From NCBI GenBank assembly GCA_902805665.1, contig CADCTB010000003.1:1-35759 (forward strand): 35,759 bases of DNA. The letters run 5' to 3'. Both the position numbers and the translations under genes were made by a program. Source of the DNA: an uncultured Acidimicrobiales bacterium. Lineage in GTDB: Bacteria > Actinomycetota > Acidimicrobiia > Acidimicrobiales > AC-14. Numbering within the stretch: position 1 is the stretch's first letter; every line of letters starts with the position of its first letter. Shown one piece after another: positions 7,120 to 15,317 of the stretch. Below the pieces are notes generated by a model. The model ran no database searches, had not been told where the DNA came from, and worked only from the letters and a program-made list of their open reading frames with translations.

Positions 7120-7887
7120 ATGTTCGACAAGCGGTGCCGAGCGGGCGTCGAGCGCAGTCTGCGCCCCGTGGGCACGGGTCTGAAGCGAGTCGGCATCAGC
7201 GCCGACCAGCTCACGGTGCTCGGCCTGCTCCTGTCGGCAGCCTGCGCCGTCGCCATCGGCAACGGCTGGCTGTTCGTGGGCTGGTGCCTGCTGGCCGCCT
7301 CCGCCGTGCCCGACGTGCTCGACGGGGCGGTGGCCAAGGCGTCCGGCACCTCCTCGCCCCGGGGGGCCTTCTTCGATTCCGTGGTCGACCGGGTGAGCGA
7401 CACCCTGGTCCTGGGCGGCCTGGCCTGGTACCTGGCCTCCACGCACAGCGCCCACTCGGCGTTGCTGCCTCTGGCAATCCTCGGCGCCTCCAACCTGGTC
7501 TCCTACGAGCGGGCGAGAGCCGAGTCGCTGGGCTTCACCGCCCGGGGCGGCCTCATGGAGCGGGCCGAGCGCATGATCGCCATCGGCCTGGGCCTGCTGT
7601 TCAGCGCCATCCTGATCCCTCTGCTGTGGCTGATGCTGGGCCTCACGATCCTCACGGCCGTCCAGCGCTTCGTCATGGTCTGGCGCCAGGCCAGTGCCAC
7701 GGTCCCCGGCCGCCCGAGCGGCGACCGGCTGGCCGCCCGCTGGTCGGCCCGGCGGCCGTCCGTCGGCTTCGGCGACGGCGAGGGCTCCAGGCTCCGGGGC
7801 CAGCGCAGCGATTCCGGTAGTTGGCGGGCACGGCGCACGTCTCAGTCGCGGCCTGCCACCTGGCGGCGGGCCCGCACCCGGCCGTAA
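7120..7887 (+). CDS. pgsA: CDP-alcohol phosphatidyltransferase (phosphatidylinositol phosphate synthase-like)
   Basis: 255 residues from ATG 7120, with AAAGGAG four bases upstream; a TTG one codon earlier is less likely. It is a polytopic membrane enzyme that transfers a phosphatidyl group from CDP-diacylglycerol to an alcohol; the adjacent patA suggests inositol phosphate as acceptor. The signature reads D65-VL-D68-G69-AV-A72-K73, eight residues, G82, AFF, D86, SVV, D90. All four Asp are kept, but the usual Arg after Ala is Lys73. After the last membrane helix (~residue 190) there is an Arg/Ser-rich tail of ~60 residues that runs into the start of patA. In mycobacteria the same gene pair is followed by pimA; here pimA is at 22.3 kb. 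Confidence 0.85.
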   Translation: MFDKRCRAGVERSLRPVGTGLKRVGISADQLTVLGLLLSAACAVAIGNGWLFVGWCLLAASAVPDVLDGAVAKASGTSSPRGAFFDSVVDRVSDTLVLGGLAWYLASTHSAHSALLPLAILGASNLVSYERARAESLGFTARGGLMERAERMIAIGLGLLFSAILIPLLWLMLGLTILTAVQRFVMVWRQASATVPGRPSGDRLAARWSARRPSVGFGDGEGSRLRGQRSDSGSWRARRTSQSRPATWRRARTRP

Positions 7888-8813
7888 CCGATCCCGACGG
7901 CCGCTCCGGCGGGCATCTCGAGTCCGCACGTTCCCTCGCCCGAGCGCATTGGGAGCGGCGGCTCTTCTACTACATCCGAGCTGCAGCCTGGGCGGCGTGC
8001 GCCCTGCCCCGGCAGACTGCCGTCCCCGTCTCGCGCCTGCTGGCGCTGGCCGTGCTCGCGTCACCCAGGTCGGCTCGCGACCGTCACTTCGTCGCCCTCC
8101 ACCAGTCGCGAGCCCGAGGCGTCGTCCTTGAGGGCCCGGCCCGTGACGCCGCGGTGCGGGAGGCCTTCGTCTCCTATGCCCGGTACTGGATGGAGTCCCT
8201 GCGCCTCCCCAAGATGCCGCCGGCGGACGTCGACGCCGCCTTCACCATCGAGGGCTTCGAACACATCCAGGCCGCGATGGACGCGGGCACCGGCGCCATT
8301 CTGGCCCTCCCCCACGTCGGTGGCTGGGAGGTCGGGGGGTCGTGGCTCGTGCGCCAGGGCGTCTCGCTGTCGGTGGTCGTCGAGGCGCTGAAGCCCCCGG
8401 AGCTGTTCCAGTGGTTCGCCGAGCTGCGGAAGTCACAGGGGATGACCGTCATCCCTCTGACCAAATCGGCAGGGGTCTCGGTCGTCCGGGCCCTGCGGGC
8501 CAACCGGATCGTCGCCCTGGTCTCCGACCGCGACATCGCAGGCGGAGGCGTCGAAGTCGACTTCTTCGGCGAGCGCACCAGCCTCCCGGCCGGCCCGGCC
8601 GCCCTGGCGTCGCGCCTGGGCGTCCCCCTCCTGCCGACCGCCGTCTACTTCAAGGGCGCCGGCCACCACGCCGTCGTCCGTCCGCCCTTGCCGCTCGACG
8701 GCGACCCGACTGCGATCACCCAGGCCTTGGCCCACGAGCTCGAGGACCTCATCCGGGCCGCCCCGGAACAGTGGCATCTCTTCCAGCCCAACTGGCCGTC
8801 AGACCGGTCCTAG
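7821..8813 (+). CDS. patA: PIM acyltransferase (PatA-like, LpxL/HtrB family)
   Basis: 330 residues. The family motif Hx4(D/E) is present as PHVGGWE (H165, E170), followed by LRANRIVALVSDRD and FFGERTSLPAGPAALA, as in lysophospholipid-type acyltransferases. In mycobacteria PatA adds a fatty acid to the 6-position mannose of PIMs at the inner leaflet. Placement directly after a phosphatidylinositol-phosphate synthase-like gene supports that role. The only standard start that keeps the N-terminal amphipathic region (RRLFYYIRAAAWAACALPRQ) is TTG 7821, which overlaps the upstream gene by 67 bases and has no ribosome site. The true start is therefore uncertain, and the first ~40 residues may not be translated. 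Confidence 0.85.
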   Translation: MAGTAHVSVAACHLAAGPHPAVTDPDGRSGGHLESARSLARAHWERRLFYYIRAAAWAACALPRQTAVPVSRLLALAVLASPRSARDRHFVALHQSRARGVVLEGPARDAAVREAFVSYARYWMESLRLPKMPPADVDAAFTIEGFEHIQAAMDAGTGAILALPHVGGWEVGGSWLVRQGVSLSVVVEALKPPELFQWFAELRKSQGMTVIPLTKSAGVSVVRALRANRIVALVSDRDIAGGGVEVDFFGERTSLPAGPAALASRLGVPLLPTAVYFKGAGHHAVVRPPLPLDGDPTAITQALAHELEDLIRAAPEQWHLFQPNWPSDRS

Positions 8814-8924
8814 GTTTGGCGACCTGAGTTCAGGCTTGGCCCGCGGGTCTCGGTCCGGGGGCATCTGGCGGATTGGGACTACCTCTGTGCGAAGCGGCAC
8901 AACAGGCGAGTGGGAGGAGCGCTC

Positions 8925-11039
8925 TCAGGCCGCGGTGAGCGCCCGCAGGGCTTGCTCCAAGCTCTGGACCCCCCGCACGGGGATCTCGGCGCGAGGTGCC
9001 TCCTCAACCTCGCCGCCGGGCACGAGGAACAGCTCCGCTCCCGCACCCTCGGCTGCCTCCGCTTTCTGATTCACGCCCCCGACCGGACCCACGTCACCGT
9101 CGGCGTCGATCGTCCCCGTCGTGGCGATAACCCGGCCGGCGGCGTAGTCGCGGGGAGAGAGCATGTCGGCGATGGCGAGCGCGTACGCCAAGCCCGCCGA
9201 CGGGCCACCCACGTTGCGTTCGGCGAACGAGACGGTGAAGGGGAGGTCTGCCTTCAGGCCACGGGTCTCGATGGAGATGCCCAGGCCGACGCCGCCCGAG
9301 ACTTGCGGCAGTCGTCGACTGGTGACCTGGAGCTCCATCCGATTGCCGCCGCGCTCGACCGTCACTGCGAACGTGGTGCCGGCCGGACGGGAGGACACAG
9401 CCTGGGACAAGTCGGACGCCTCCATGACCGGTTGACCGTCGACGGCCACGATCACGTCACCGACGCGGAGAGCATCCGCCGTCGGTGAGTCCCTGAGCAC
9501 GTCGACCACAGCCACTCCGGTGCCGCTCACGGAAACCGCCAGGCCCTGCGACCGGGCCGCAGCCACTGCGGCCACCATCTGACTCTCTGCGAAGACGGCC
9601 CGCTGGCGACGGGAGAACTCACCGGGTTCCACACCCCTCGGGATGACCGTCGAGAGGGCCAGCACCTCCCGATCTGGATGCACAGCGGCGACCAGGAGAC
9701 GAAGCGCGCTGGGCTGGCTGACCCGCACACTCGTCAGCAGGTACTTGCCATTCAGCTGGGTGACGGGGACCCCGCTGATGGTGATGTCCTCCGCCGCGTT
9801 GGCCGCCTCGCCCGGGGCGATGACCACGTAGGGCGGGTGATAGAGCGCGGCCCCGGCTCCCACGATGAGGAGGGTCACCGCGACCCAGACCAGGAAACCT
9901 GCTCGCCTGGCAGTCTCCGGAGGGCGCCTCGCCGCTCCCACTTCGACGGCCCGCACGATGTCGGCGCCTGAAATCACCCCGACCAGCCGCCCGGTGTCCG
10001 TGACCAGCGCTCGGTTCGCGCCACTGTCGAACCGGGGTAGCACCTCGAGAATCTCAGAGTCGGCCGAGATGGTCGGGATGCCGTCCAATGGGGTCATCAC
10101 CTCCGCAACCCGCCGCCGATGCCGTTCCGGCGCCGGTACGGCGGCGGCTTTGCGAAGAGAGACGACTCCCTGCGGCTGACCGCGCTCGACCACCGGGTAC
10201 GTCGAGAAACGCTGCTCCGGCGCGACTCCATCGAGGAGGTCGGCTACCGAGGCGTCCGGCGAGACGACGACCGGATCGGGCGTCATGACATCCCGAACTC
10301 TGACGCCTCCGAGTGCCCACCGGGCCTGGGCCATCGAGGTCTCCGACTGTGCCGCCTGCAGCACGAACCATCCCAGGAACGCGAACCAGATCCCTCCTTG
10401 GCCTCCGCCGCCGAACAGCCCGAGCAGCCCAATGGCGATCAGCGTCAGCCCGAACGCCCGTCCGGCACGGGCGGCCGAGCGCGTCGCGGCAAGAAAGCTC
10501 TCCTGTCGTCGCCACAGCCACGACCGCAGCACTCGCCCGCCGTCGAGCGGCAGAGCGGGCACGAGGTTGAACCCCAGGAGGAGGAGATTCAACCGGGCCA
10601 CATAGTCAACGACCCCCTGGACCGGATCGGGCCAGTCCAGCTGGTTGCCGGCCATGGCGGCGGCGCCGAAGGCGACGGCCAGGCCCAGGCTGACGACGGG
10701 GCCACAGATCGCCACCCGGAACTCGCTGCCGGCCGAGGGCGGGTTGCCGCGCATCTTGGCCACGCCGCCGAGGAGCCACAGGGTGATGCCCTCGATGGGG
10801 AGTCCTTCACGCAGGGCGCGCAGGGCGTGGCCCAGCTCGTGCAGCAGCACCGAGGAGAAGAGCACGACCGCCGACACCCCGGCCATCGCCAGGTACACCC
10901 ACCCATCGAGGCCGGGGTAGGTGGCGGGGAACAGCGCGGTGGCGAGGGACCAGACCACGATGGCGAACACGAACAGCCATGACCAGTGCACGCCGATCGG
11001 AATGCCGCGCACCCGAACCAGGGTGAACGTCGACTCCAT
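8925..11039 (-). CDS. Fused M50B site-2 protease, CBS pair, PDZ and Lon-type serine protease
   Basis: 704 residues from ATG 11039 (residue numbers below count from the adjacent GTG at 11042, one residue longer). Residues 1-240 form a site-2-type intramembrane metalloprotease with HELGH (68-72) and the distal ligand motif NLVPALPLDGGR (D167). Two CBS domains follow (from DVMTPDPVV at 251 and VAEVMTPLD at 313 to ~366). A further membrane helix (381-400) leads into a YlbL-type module with a PDZ domain (~505-575) and a Lon S16 protease domain whose dyad is Ser615 (GGPSAG) and Lys660 (VGGVNQK). M50-CBS proteins and YlbL proteins are normally separate, so one polypeptide carries two intact proteolytic sites on opposite sides of a CBS sensor. 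A role in regulated intramembrane proteolysis is inferred. It lies downstream of, and in the same direction as, an HtrA gene. Confidence 0.92.
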   Translation of the reverse strand: MESTFTLVRVRGIPIGVHWSWLFVFAIVVWSLATALFPATYPGLDGWVYLAMAGVSAVVLFSSVLLHELGHALRALREGLPIEGITLWLLGGVAKMRGNPPSAGSEFRVAICGPVVSLGLAVAFGAAAMAGNQLDWPDPVQGVVDYVARLNLLLLGFNLVPALPLDGGRVLRSWLWRRQESFLAATRSAARAGRAFGLTLIAIGLLGLFGGGGQGGIWFAFLGWFVLQAAQSETSMAQARWALGGVRVRDVMTPDPVVVSPDASVADLLDGVAPEQRFSTYPVVERGQPQGVVSLRKAAAVPAPERHRRRVAEVMTPLDGIPTISADSEILEVLPRFDSGANRALVTDTGRLVGVISGADIVRAVEVGAARRPPETARRAGFLVWVAVTLLIVGAGAALYHPPYVVIAPGEAANAAEDITISGVPVTQLNGKYLLTSVRVSQPSALRLLVAAVHPDREVLALSTVIPRGVEPGEFSRRQRAVFAESQMVAAVAAARSQGLAVSVSGTGVAVVDVLRDSPTADALRVGDVIVAVDGQPVMEASDLSQAVSSRPAGTTFAVTVERGGNRMELQVTSRRLPQVSGGVGLGISIETRGLKADLPFTVSFAERNVGGPSAGLAYALAIADMLSPRDYAAGRVIATTGTIDADGDVGPVGGVNQKAEAAEGAGAELFLVPGGEVEEAPRAEIPVRGVQSLEQALRALTAA

Positions 11040-11057
11040 CACAGGAGGCCTCTACCC

Positions 11058-11097
11058 CGCTGAACCAGCGAGTCACGCCGACGAGCGGGGTTCAGCG
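11058..11097 (-). promoter_or_regulatory. Inverted repeat upstream of the M50/Lon fusion
   Basis: A perfect 9-base inverted repeat, CGCTGAACC at 11058-11066 and GGTTCAGCG at 11089-11097, with 22 bases between. It lies about 19 bases before the ATG of the protease fusion. It could be an operator or a leader hairpin that masks the start region; the sequence alone does not decide. Confidence 0.3.
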
Positions 11098-11282
11098 CAC
11101 CCTCTGGAGGACAGCCCCACTGGCGACCAACACCACTGAGCGAACGCCGGGCGAAGGACGGAACCGGTCTTCCTTTCTGGATGAACACCAGCCGTCAGGG
11201 CCAGTCCAGAGAACCGTCGAGAACCGAGATCCCCAGTGGGCGTCGTCGAGCGATACCGGCCGAAGGATGCGGACGAGCCGCT

Positions 11283-11310
11283 CTGCATCGTCGGCGTGTC
11301 ACTGATGCAG
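11283..11310 (-). terminator. Possible weak hairpin after htrA
   Basis: A perfect 7-base inverted repeat, CTGCATC at 11283-11289 and GATGCAG at 11304-11310, begins about 38 bases past the htrA stop in the direction of transcription. There is no U-rich tail, so it is at best a weak terminator or an RNA-stabilising hairpin. Confidence 0.25.
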
Positions 11311-11347
11311 CCGAGGAATTCTTCAGGACACCTTGCGGCCCAGCGCC

Positions 11348-12427
11348 TTAGGGGCGCTCCCCGAGACGGACCGTCACGCCTCTCTGGTCTCCGTCCCGAG
11401 CCACGGTCAGCTGCATGCTGTCGCCGGGACTTCTGCCCCGGAGCGCGCCCAGGAAGTCCTCCACCGTGTTCAGCTGGCGGTCTCCCACTCGGACGAGAAC
11501 GTCTCCTGGCCGGATTCCCGCCGCCGCCGCCGGAGATCCAGCCGTCACCTCGAGAACCAGGACGCCTCGATCCTGGCGGAGGTTGAAGCGCTGAGCGATC
11601 TCCGGCGTCAGGGGAGCGGGACTCACCCCCAGGAAGGGGTGACGGACCCGTCCGCTCTCCAGCAGCTGGGTCACCACGTGGCGCACTGTAGGCGCCGGGA
11701 TGGAAAAGCCGAGGCTCTCGGCCCCCTGCGCCGGGGGGATGTAGGCGACGTTGATGCCCACAACCCGGCCCCCGGCGTTGACCAGAGCACCGCCGGAGTT
11801 GCCGGGAGAGATCGCCGCGTCGGTTTGAATGAGGTCCACCAGTGCCGGGGCCTCCTGGGCCGCGCCGGGAATGGCCCGGCCCAGCCCCGAGATGATGCCC
11901 GCGGTCACGGTGTTCTCGAAGCCGAGCGGATTGCCGATGGCGATAGCCAGTTCCCCGACGCGGGGGAGGGCGTCCGCGAACGACGCCGCCGGCAGCTGCG
12001 AACGCGCCGCCCGCAGCACTGCCAGATCCGTCCGGGGGTCTGTGGCCACGACCTCGGCACTGGCCCGCTGGCCGTCGGCGAAACCGACATCCACCCGACG
12101 GGCCCCCGCCACCACGTGGTGATTGGTCACGACGACGCCGTCGGCGTTCCACACCACGCCGCTGCCCTGACCGCCATCAGTGAGGATGGCCACCACCGAG
12201 GGCTGGGCGCGGGCGACAAGGTCGGGAATCTCGGCGAAGACGCCACCGGCAGACACCGGTGCGCTGACCCCGGTTGAGCCCGCCACCGCCTTGGGCTCGT
12301 CACCGCCGTCCGAACAGGCGGCAAGTAGGCCGGCCAGTACGACCAGCAGCGCCGCCCACCTCGAGGCATTGGCGAGCGTGCGCCGGGGCGGAAGAGAGCG
12401 ACGGAATCCCTGCCTCCTGGTATCCAC
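11348..12427 (-). CDS. HtrA/DegP-type serine protease, predicted lipoprotein
   Basis: 359 residues from GTG 12427, with AGGA about nine bases upstream; the frame is open further but without a signal-like N-terminus. A twin-Arg-rich n-region and hydrophobic core end in the lipobox LAAC (Cys38), so the protein is predicted to be lipid-anchored outside the membrane. The trypsin-like triad is His104 (TNHHVV), Asp134 (RTDLAVL) and Ser211 (GNSGGAL). One PDZ domain follows (HPFLGVSPAPLT onwards, with GVLVLEVTAGSPAAAAGI). HtrA proteases degrade misfolded envelope proteins or make the first cut in signalling cascades. The next gene downstream in the same direction is a site-2 protease fusion, which fits a site-1/site-2 pairing (inference). 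Confidence 0.92.
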   Translation of the reverse strand: MDTRRQGFRRSLPPRRTLANASRWAALLVVLAGLLAACSDGGDEPKAVAGSTGVSAPVSAGGVFAEIPDLVARAQPSVVAILTDGGQGSGVVWNADGVVVTNHHVVAGARRVDVGFADGQRASAEVVATDPRTDLAVLRAARSQLPAASFADALPRVGELAIAIGNPLGFENTVTAGIISGLGRAIPGAAQEAPALVDLIQTDAAISPGNSGGALVNAGGRVVGINVAYIPPAQGAESLGFSIPAPTVRHVVTQLLESGRVRHPFLGVSPAPLTPEIAQRFNLRQDRGVLVLEVTAGSPAAAAGIRPGDVLVRVGDRQLNTVEDFLGALRGRSPGDSMQLTVARDGDQRGVTVRLGERP

Positions 12428-12814
12428 AGCCGGTTCCTGCCCCTCGCCGGAGGGCCTAACCCTCGCTCGGCGCGCCGCAAGCAGCCTCGCGGGCAGTCGA
12501 GCGTGAGCGAGATGGCGATCATCGCTCCAGCACCCACTGGCGTCGTCGCGATGCCCCGACACGCGACGTCCGCCTGAACGGTATGACCACTGGCGGGTGT
12601 ACGACGGCAGCGGCCCGCCCGATTACCCCGAGGGGTACGGCTACTGACGGCAGGTCAGACCTGGTCTGGGACCAAACCGCACAGCCTCAGCCTGGCAGCC
12701 TGGGCGGCTCGCTCGCCTACGACTACGGGTTCAACGTGGAAACCGCCGGTGACAGTCCGGTGTGGCACCCCTCGGAGGTCGACGTCTTCCCCGCCGACAA
12801 GGCCTGACCCCCTC
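12428..12814. other. 387-base region without a convincing gene
   Basis: It lies upstream of htrA and downstream of the GAF-ANTAR gene at 12815 (both minus). A plus-strand frame from 12583 to 12807 (74 codons, ATG, no ribosome site) ends with WHPSEVDVFPADKA. Another plus frame ends RVYDGSGPPDYPEGYGY with TGA at 12645-12647 but has no start codon. Both tails look more protein-like than random G+C-rich noise, so a decayed gene is possible. I saw no clear promoter or repeat. Confidence 0.3.
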
Positions 12815-13561
12815 TCAGGGCTCCTCGCGCAGGATCGTCTCCTGCTCGAGCAACGGGGGACTGGTCGGCCGCTCCTCGAGCACCCACTTGGCGACGGTCC
12901 GCATGGGCTCACCACTGCTCAGGGCCAGCTCACGAAGGCGATCCAAAGCCTGCGCGCTCGACCGCTCCTCCGTGGCCATGAGCACGCCCGTGGCCTGGTC
13001 GATGAGCGCCTGGCTCTCGATCGTCTCGGCCAGCCCGTCGACCATGTCCAAGGAGTAGGCGTAGATCGGAGAGGTGCTGATCACCTCGGCGGCGTAGTCG
13101 ACCATCGGCTGTACCGCCTCCTCCGACCGGTCATCGAAGGCGTCGGGCTGTCGGGAGTACATGTTGAGGGCCCCGACCGACCGACCGTTGGCGATGAGGG
13201 GCATCGACAGGACGCTGCTGAGCTCCAGGTCGAGGGCTCCCGGCGCGAAGTGGGTGAACCTGGTGTCCGCCTCGAGGACGTCGATTCGGATGACCTGGCC
13301 CGCATCCAGCGCGGCCAGACAGGGCCCTTCTGCGGTTCGGTACTGCACGAGGTCGATCTCCACCGCCAGCCGGTCGGAAACCGCCACGCTGGTCGGCTCG
13401 CCGTCGATGACCAGGCAGACGCCGGCTGCATCACATCCGGGAATTGTCCTCTTGACCAAGGCGACGACCGCCTCGAGCTTGGCGGGGAGCGTTCGCTGCG
13501 TCTTGAGCAGCTTGGTCACCCGGGCCAGCTTCTCGACGGTCTCTGGCGGGAGATGTTCCAT
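12815..13561 (-). CDS. GAF-ANTAR domain protein
   Basis: 248 residues from ATG 13561. A GAF sensor domain spans ~25-165, including the RTAEGPCLAAL and SMPLIANGRSVGALNMYS segments typical of actinobacterial GAF-ANTAR proteins. An ANTAR domain lies at ~175-230 (LIDQATGVLMATEERSSAQALDRLRELA in outline). ANTAR domains bind paired hairpins in nascent RNA and block termination; the GAF input is unknown. No receiver domain is present, so control is probably by ligand or partner binding. It is divergent from a second GAF-ANTAR gene at 13681. There is a possible gene relic or non-coding stretch downstream. Confidence 0.9.
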   Translation of the reverse strand: MEHLPPETVEKLARVTKLLKTQRTLPAKLEAVVALVKRTIPGCDAAGVCLVIDGEPTSVAVSDRLAVEIDLVQYRTAEGPCLAALDAGQVIRIDVLEADTRFTHFAPGALDLELSSVLSMPLIANGRSVGALNMYSRQPDAFDDRSEEAVQPMVDYAAEVISTSPIYAYSLDMVDGLAETIESQALIDQATGVLMATEERSSAQALDRLRELALSSGEPMRTVAKWVLEERPTSPPLLEQETILREEP

Positions 13562-13680
13562 GGCAGGCTCCTAGCCTGAGCTTTCCTTGAGCCTCCGTCC
13601 TGAAGCCGAGAGCGCTGGCGTCCTACCCCCTCGGGATGTTCTCCGAACTCCCTCGCCGAAATCCGGGGGTAGGCCGTAGG

Positions 13681-14424
13681 ATGGCATCAGTGGTCGACGA
13701 TCGAGGGCACGACGTCGAACTGGCCGAGGTCTTCGCCGACGTGGCGCGAGCGCTCACGGAGGAGCACGACGTCGAGCACACCCTCGACCGCATCTGCGTC
13801 CTGGCGGTCAAGACCATCGACGGCTGCGAGGCGGCGGGCATATCGATCGCCTCGGGACCCCACATCACGTCGCTGTCCACCTCCGATCCACTACCCCGCA
13901 TCCTGGACGACATCCAGTCCGAGACGCAGGAGGGCCCCTGTGTCGACGCCATCAAGGAGCACGAGGTGTTCCTGACCGGCTCGCTGTCCCAGGAGACGCG
14001 GTGGCCCGATTTCTCCCGCCGAGCCCATGAGCAGACCGGCGTGGACAGCATCCTCTCACTGCGCCTCTTCGTGAGCGAGAACACCATGGGGGCGCTCAAC
14101 CTCTACAGCACCCAGGCCGATGCGTTCGACGACCAGGACATTGCCATGGGATCGGTGTTCGCCGCCCACGCTGCCGTCGCGCTCGGCCATGCCCGGCGCG
14201 AGGCTCAGCTGGAGGACAAGGCTGCGACCCGTGATGTGATCGGGATGGCGAAGGGCATCATCATGGCCCGCCAGGAGGTTTCCGACGACGAGGCCTTCGC
14301 CATCCTGCGGCGGGCGTCGCAGCGCATGAACGTCAAGATCCGGGAGCTGGCCGACCGCGTGGTCCACCCACGGCCCGATGAGCAGCAGGGGCCGGGGTCG
14401 GCCGGCACCGGGTTGGAGAGCTAG
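13681..14424 (+). CDS. GAF-ANTAR domain protein
   Basis: 247 residues from ATG 13681; an in-frame ATG at 13636 would add 15 Arg/Pro-rich residues and is less likely. The GAF domain covers ~20-165 (DGCEAAGISI; ETQEGPCVDAI; LRLFVSENTMGALNLYS), and ANTAR ~175-228 (VIGMAKGIIMAR, AFAILRRASQRMNVKIRELA). It shares the domain order and the EGPC and GALN(L/M)YS landmarks with the divergent gene at 12815-13561, so the two are likely old paralogues. Its stop overlaps the stop of the convergent methyltransferase gene (TAG on both strands at 14421-14424). An RNA antitermination role is inferred from the family. Confidence 0.9.
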   Translation: MASVVDDRGHDVELAEVFADVARALTEEHDVEHTLDRICVLAVKTIDGCEAAGISIASGPHITSLSTSDPLPRILDDIQSETQEGPCVDAIKEHEVFLTGSLSQETRWPDFSRRAHEQTGVDSILSLRLFVSENTMGALNLYSTQADAFDDQDIAMGSVFAAHAAVALGHARREAQLEDKAATRDVIGMAKGIIMARQEVSDDEAFAILRRASQRMNVKIRELADRVVHPRPDEQQGPGSAGTGLES

Positions 14425-15305
14425 GCCGCCGTTCCCGGCCACCACAGGGCGGCGACCCGCTGCTCCTGCGGCTCCCGCTCGCGGAGGAACTTCTCGATCT
14501 CGGCGTCGCGCTCAGGCCCGACGTAGAGCCGCCGGCGGGCGAACGCCACAAGTTGCGGCGTGACCTCCTGGACGCGGGGCGGAAGGAGGATGTCCTCCCG
14601 CTCGACGGCGAGGCCCATCCACGTGAGGACCGCCTGCGCCTCGTCGGCCACGAGCGGGTCGGGCCGGTCGATCCCGTGGATCGTCCTCCACAGTGGGTTC
14701 AGCCCGGCCAACGGCGAGTGGGCGGAGACCTCCACGACCACCCGATGGCGGGCCCGGGCGGTGAGGGCGGACACAAAGTCCTCGAGCTCGGCGACCCGGT
14801 AGATCGCGTGATGGCATACGGCCACGTCGGCCGGCTCGACCTCATCGGCCACATCGGGCCACGACCCGAGCACCGCCCGAACCGCCACGCCGACCTCCTT
14901 GGCGCTGGCTTCGAACGACTCGAGCATGCCCGGCATGGGGTCGACGCCGACGATCAGCCCCACCTTGGGGACGAGGCCGAGGCTGGAAGCGCCACCACCG
15001 ACCCCCACGTCGAGGACCGTCCCTCCCTCCGGGAGCGCCTCGAGGGCCCGCCGCCGTGACGGTCGCACCGGCTGGGTGGCGTCCTCCTCGGGGCGCCAGC
15101 GGAACCGCTCCGGCTCGAGCGTCACCTCCGGCTCGGGAGCGTTGTCGAGGATCGTCTGAGGAACGGCCGACCGGAGGAGCGCCTCCCGCCACCTGTCCGC
15201 CGGGCGGGAAACGGAGGCTTGCGACGACGCGTCTTCGGTCATCGTCGGATTCTGGTGCATGGCGGACCGGGCGACGACGTCACCGCTCGAGTCGACCGAG
15301 CTCAC
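14421..15305 (-). CDS. Class I SAM-dependent methyltransferase
   Basis: Up to 294 residues from GTG 15305; ATGs at 15260 and 15242 are alternatives, and homology is expected only after about residue 35. The SAM motif I is VLDVGVGGGASS (~98-108), followed by the acidic motif GVDPMPGMLE and a post-motif segment, PADVAVCHHAIYRV. The product and substrate are not recognisable; the fold matches small-molecule methyltransferases of the Methyltransf_11/25 type. It follows the GNAT gene by 12 bases on the minus strand, so the two probably form an operon. Confidence 0.8.
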   Translation of the reverse strand: MSSVDSSGDVVARSAMHQNPTMTEDASSQASVSRPADRWREALLRSAVPQTILDNAPEPEVTLEPERFRWRPEEDATQPVRPSRRRALEALPEGGTVLDVGVGGGASSLGLVPKVGLIVGVDPMPGMLESFEASAKEVGVAVRAVLGSWPDVADEVEPADVAVCHHAIYRVAELEDFVSALTARARHRVVVEVSAHSPLAGLNPLWRTIHGIDRPDPLVADEAQAVLTWMGLAVEREDILLPPRVQEVTPQLVAFARRRLYVGPERDAEIEKFLREREPQEQRVAALWWPGTAA

Positions 15306-15317
15306 ACCCGCCGGCCA

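Larger units (their letters stand above)
11043..11347. other. 305-base gap between HtrA and the M50/Lon fusion
   Basis: I see no convincing gene here; the open frames lack starts or family character. On the minus strand it is the 3' region of htrA and the 5' region of the fusion gene. It holds two inverted repeats described separately (11283-11310 and 11058-11097). No clear promoter hexamers were found, so read-through from htrA is possible. Confidence 0.5.

Noticed and set aside
5301-7820. A long plus-strand open frame opposite the EF-G-like gene and running into the pgsA-like gene
   Set aside because: It is Arg/Gly/Asp-rich noise complementary to conserved EF-G sequence and in the wrong frame for the pgsA-like protein.
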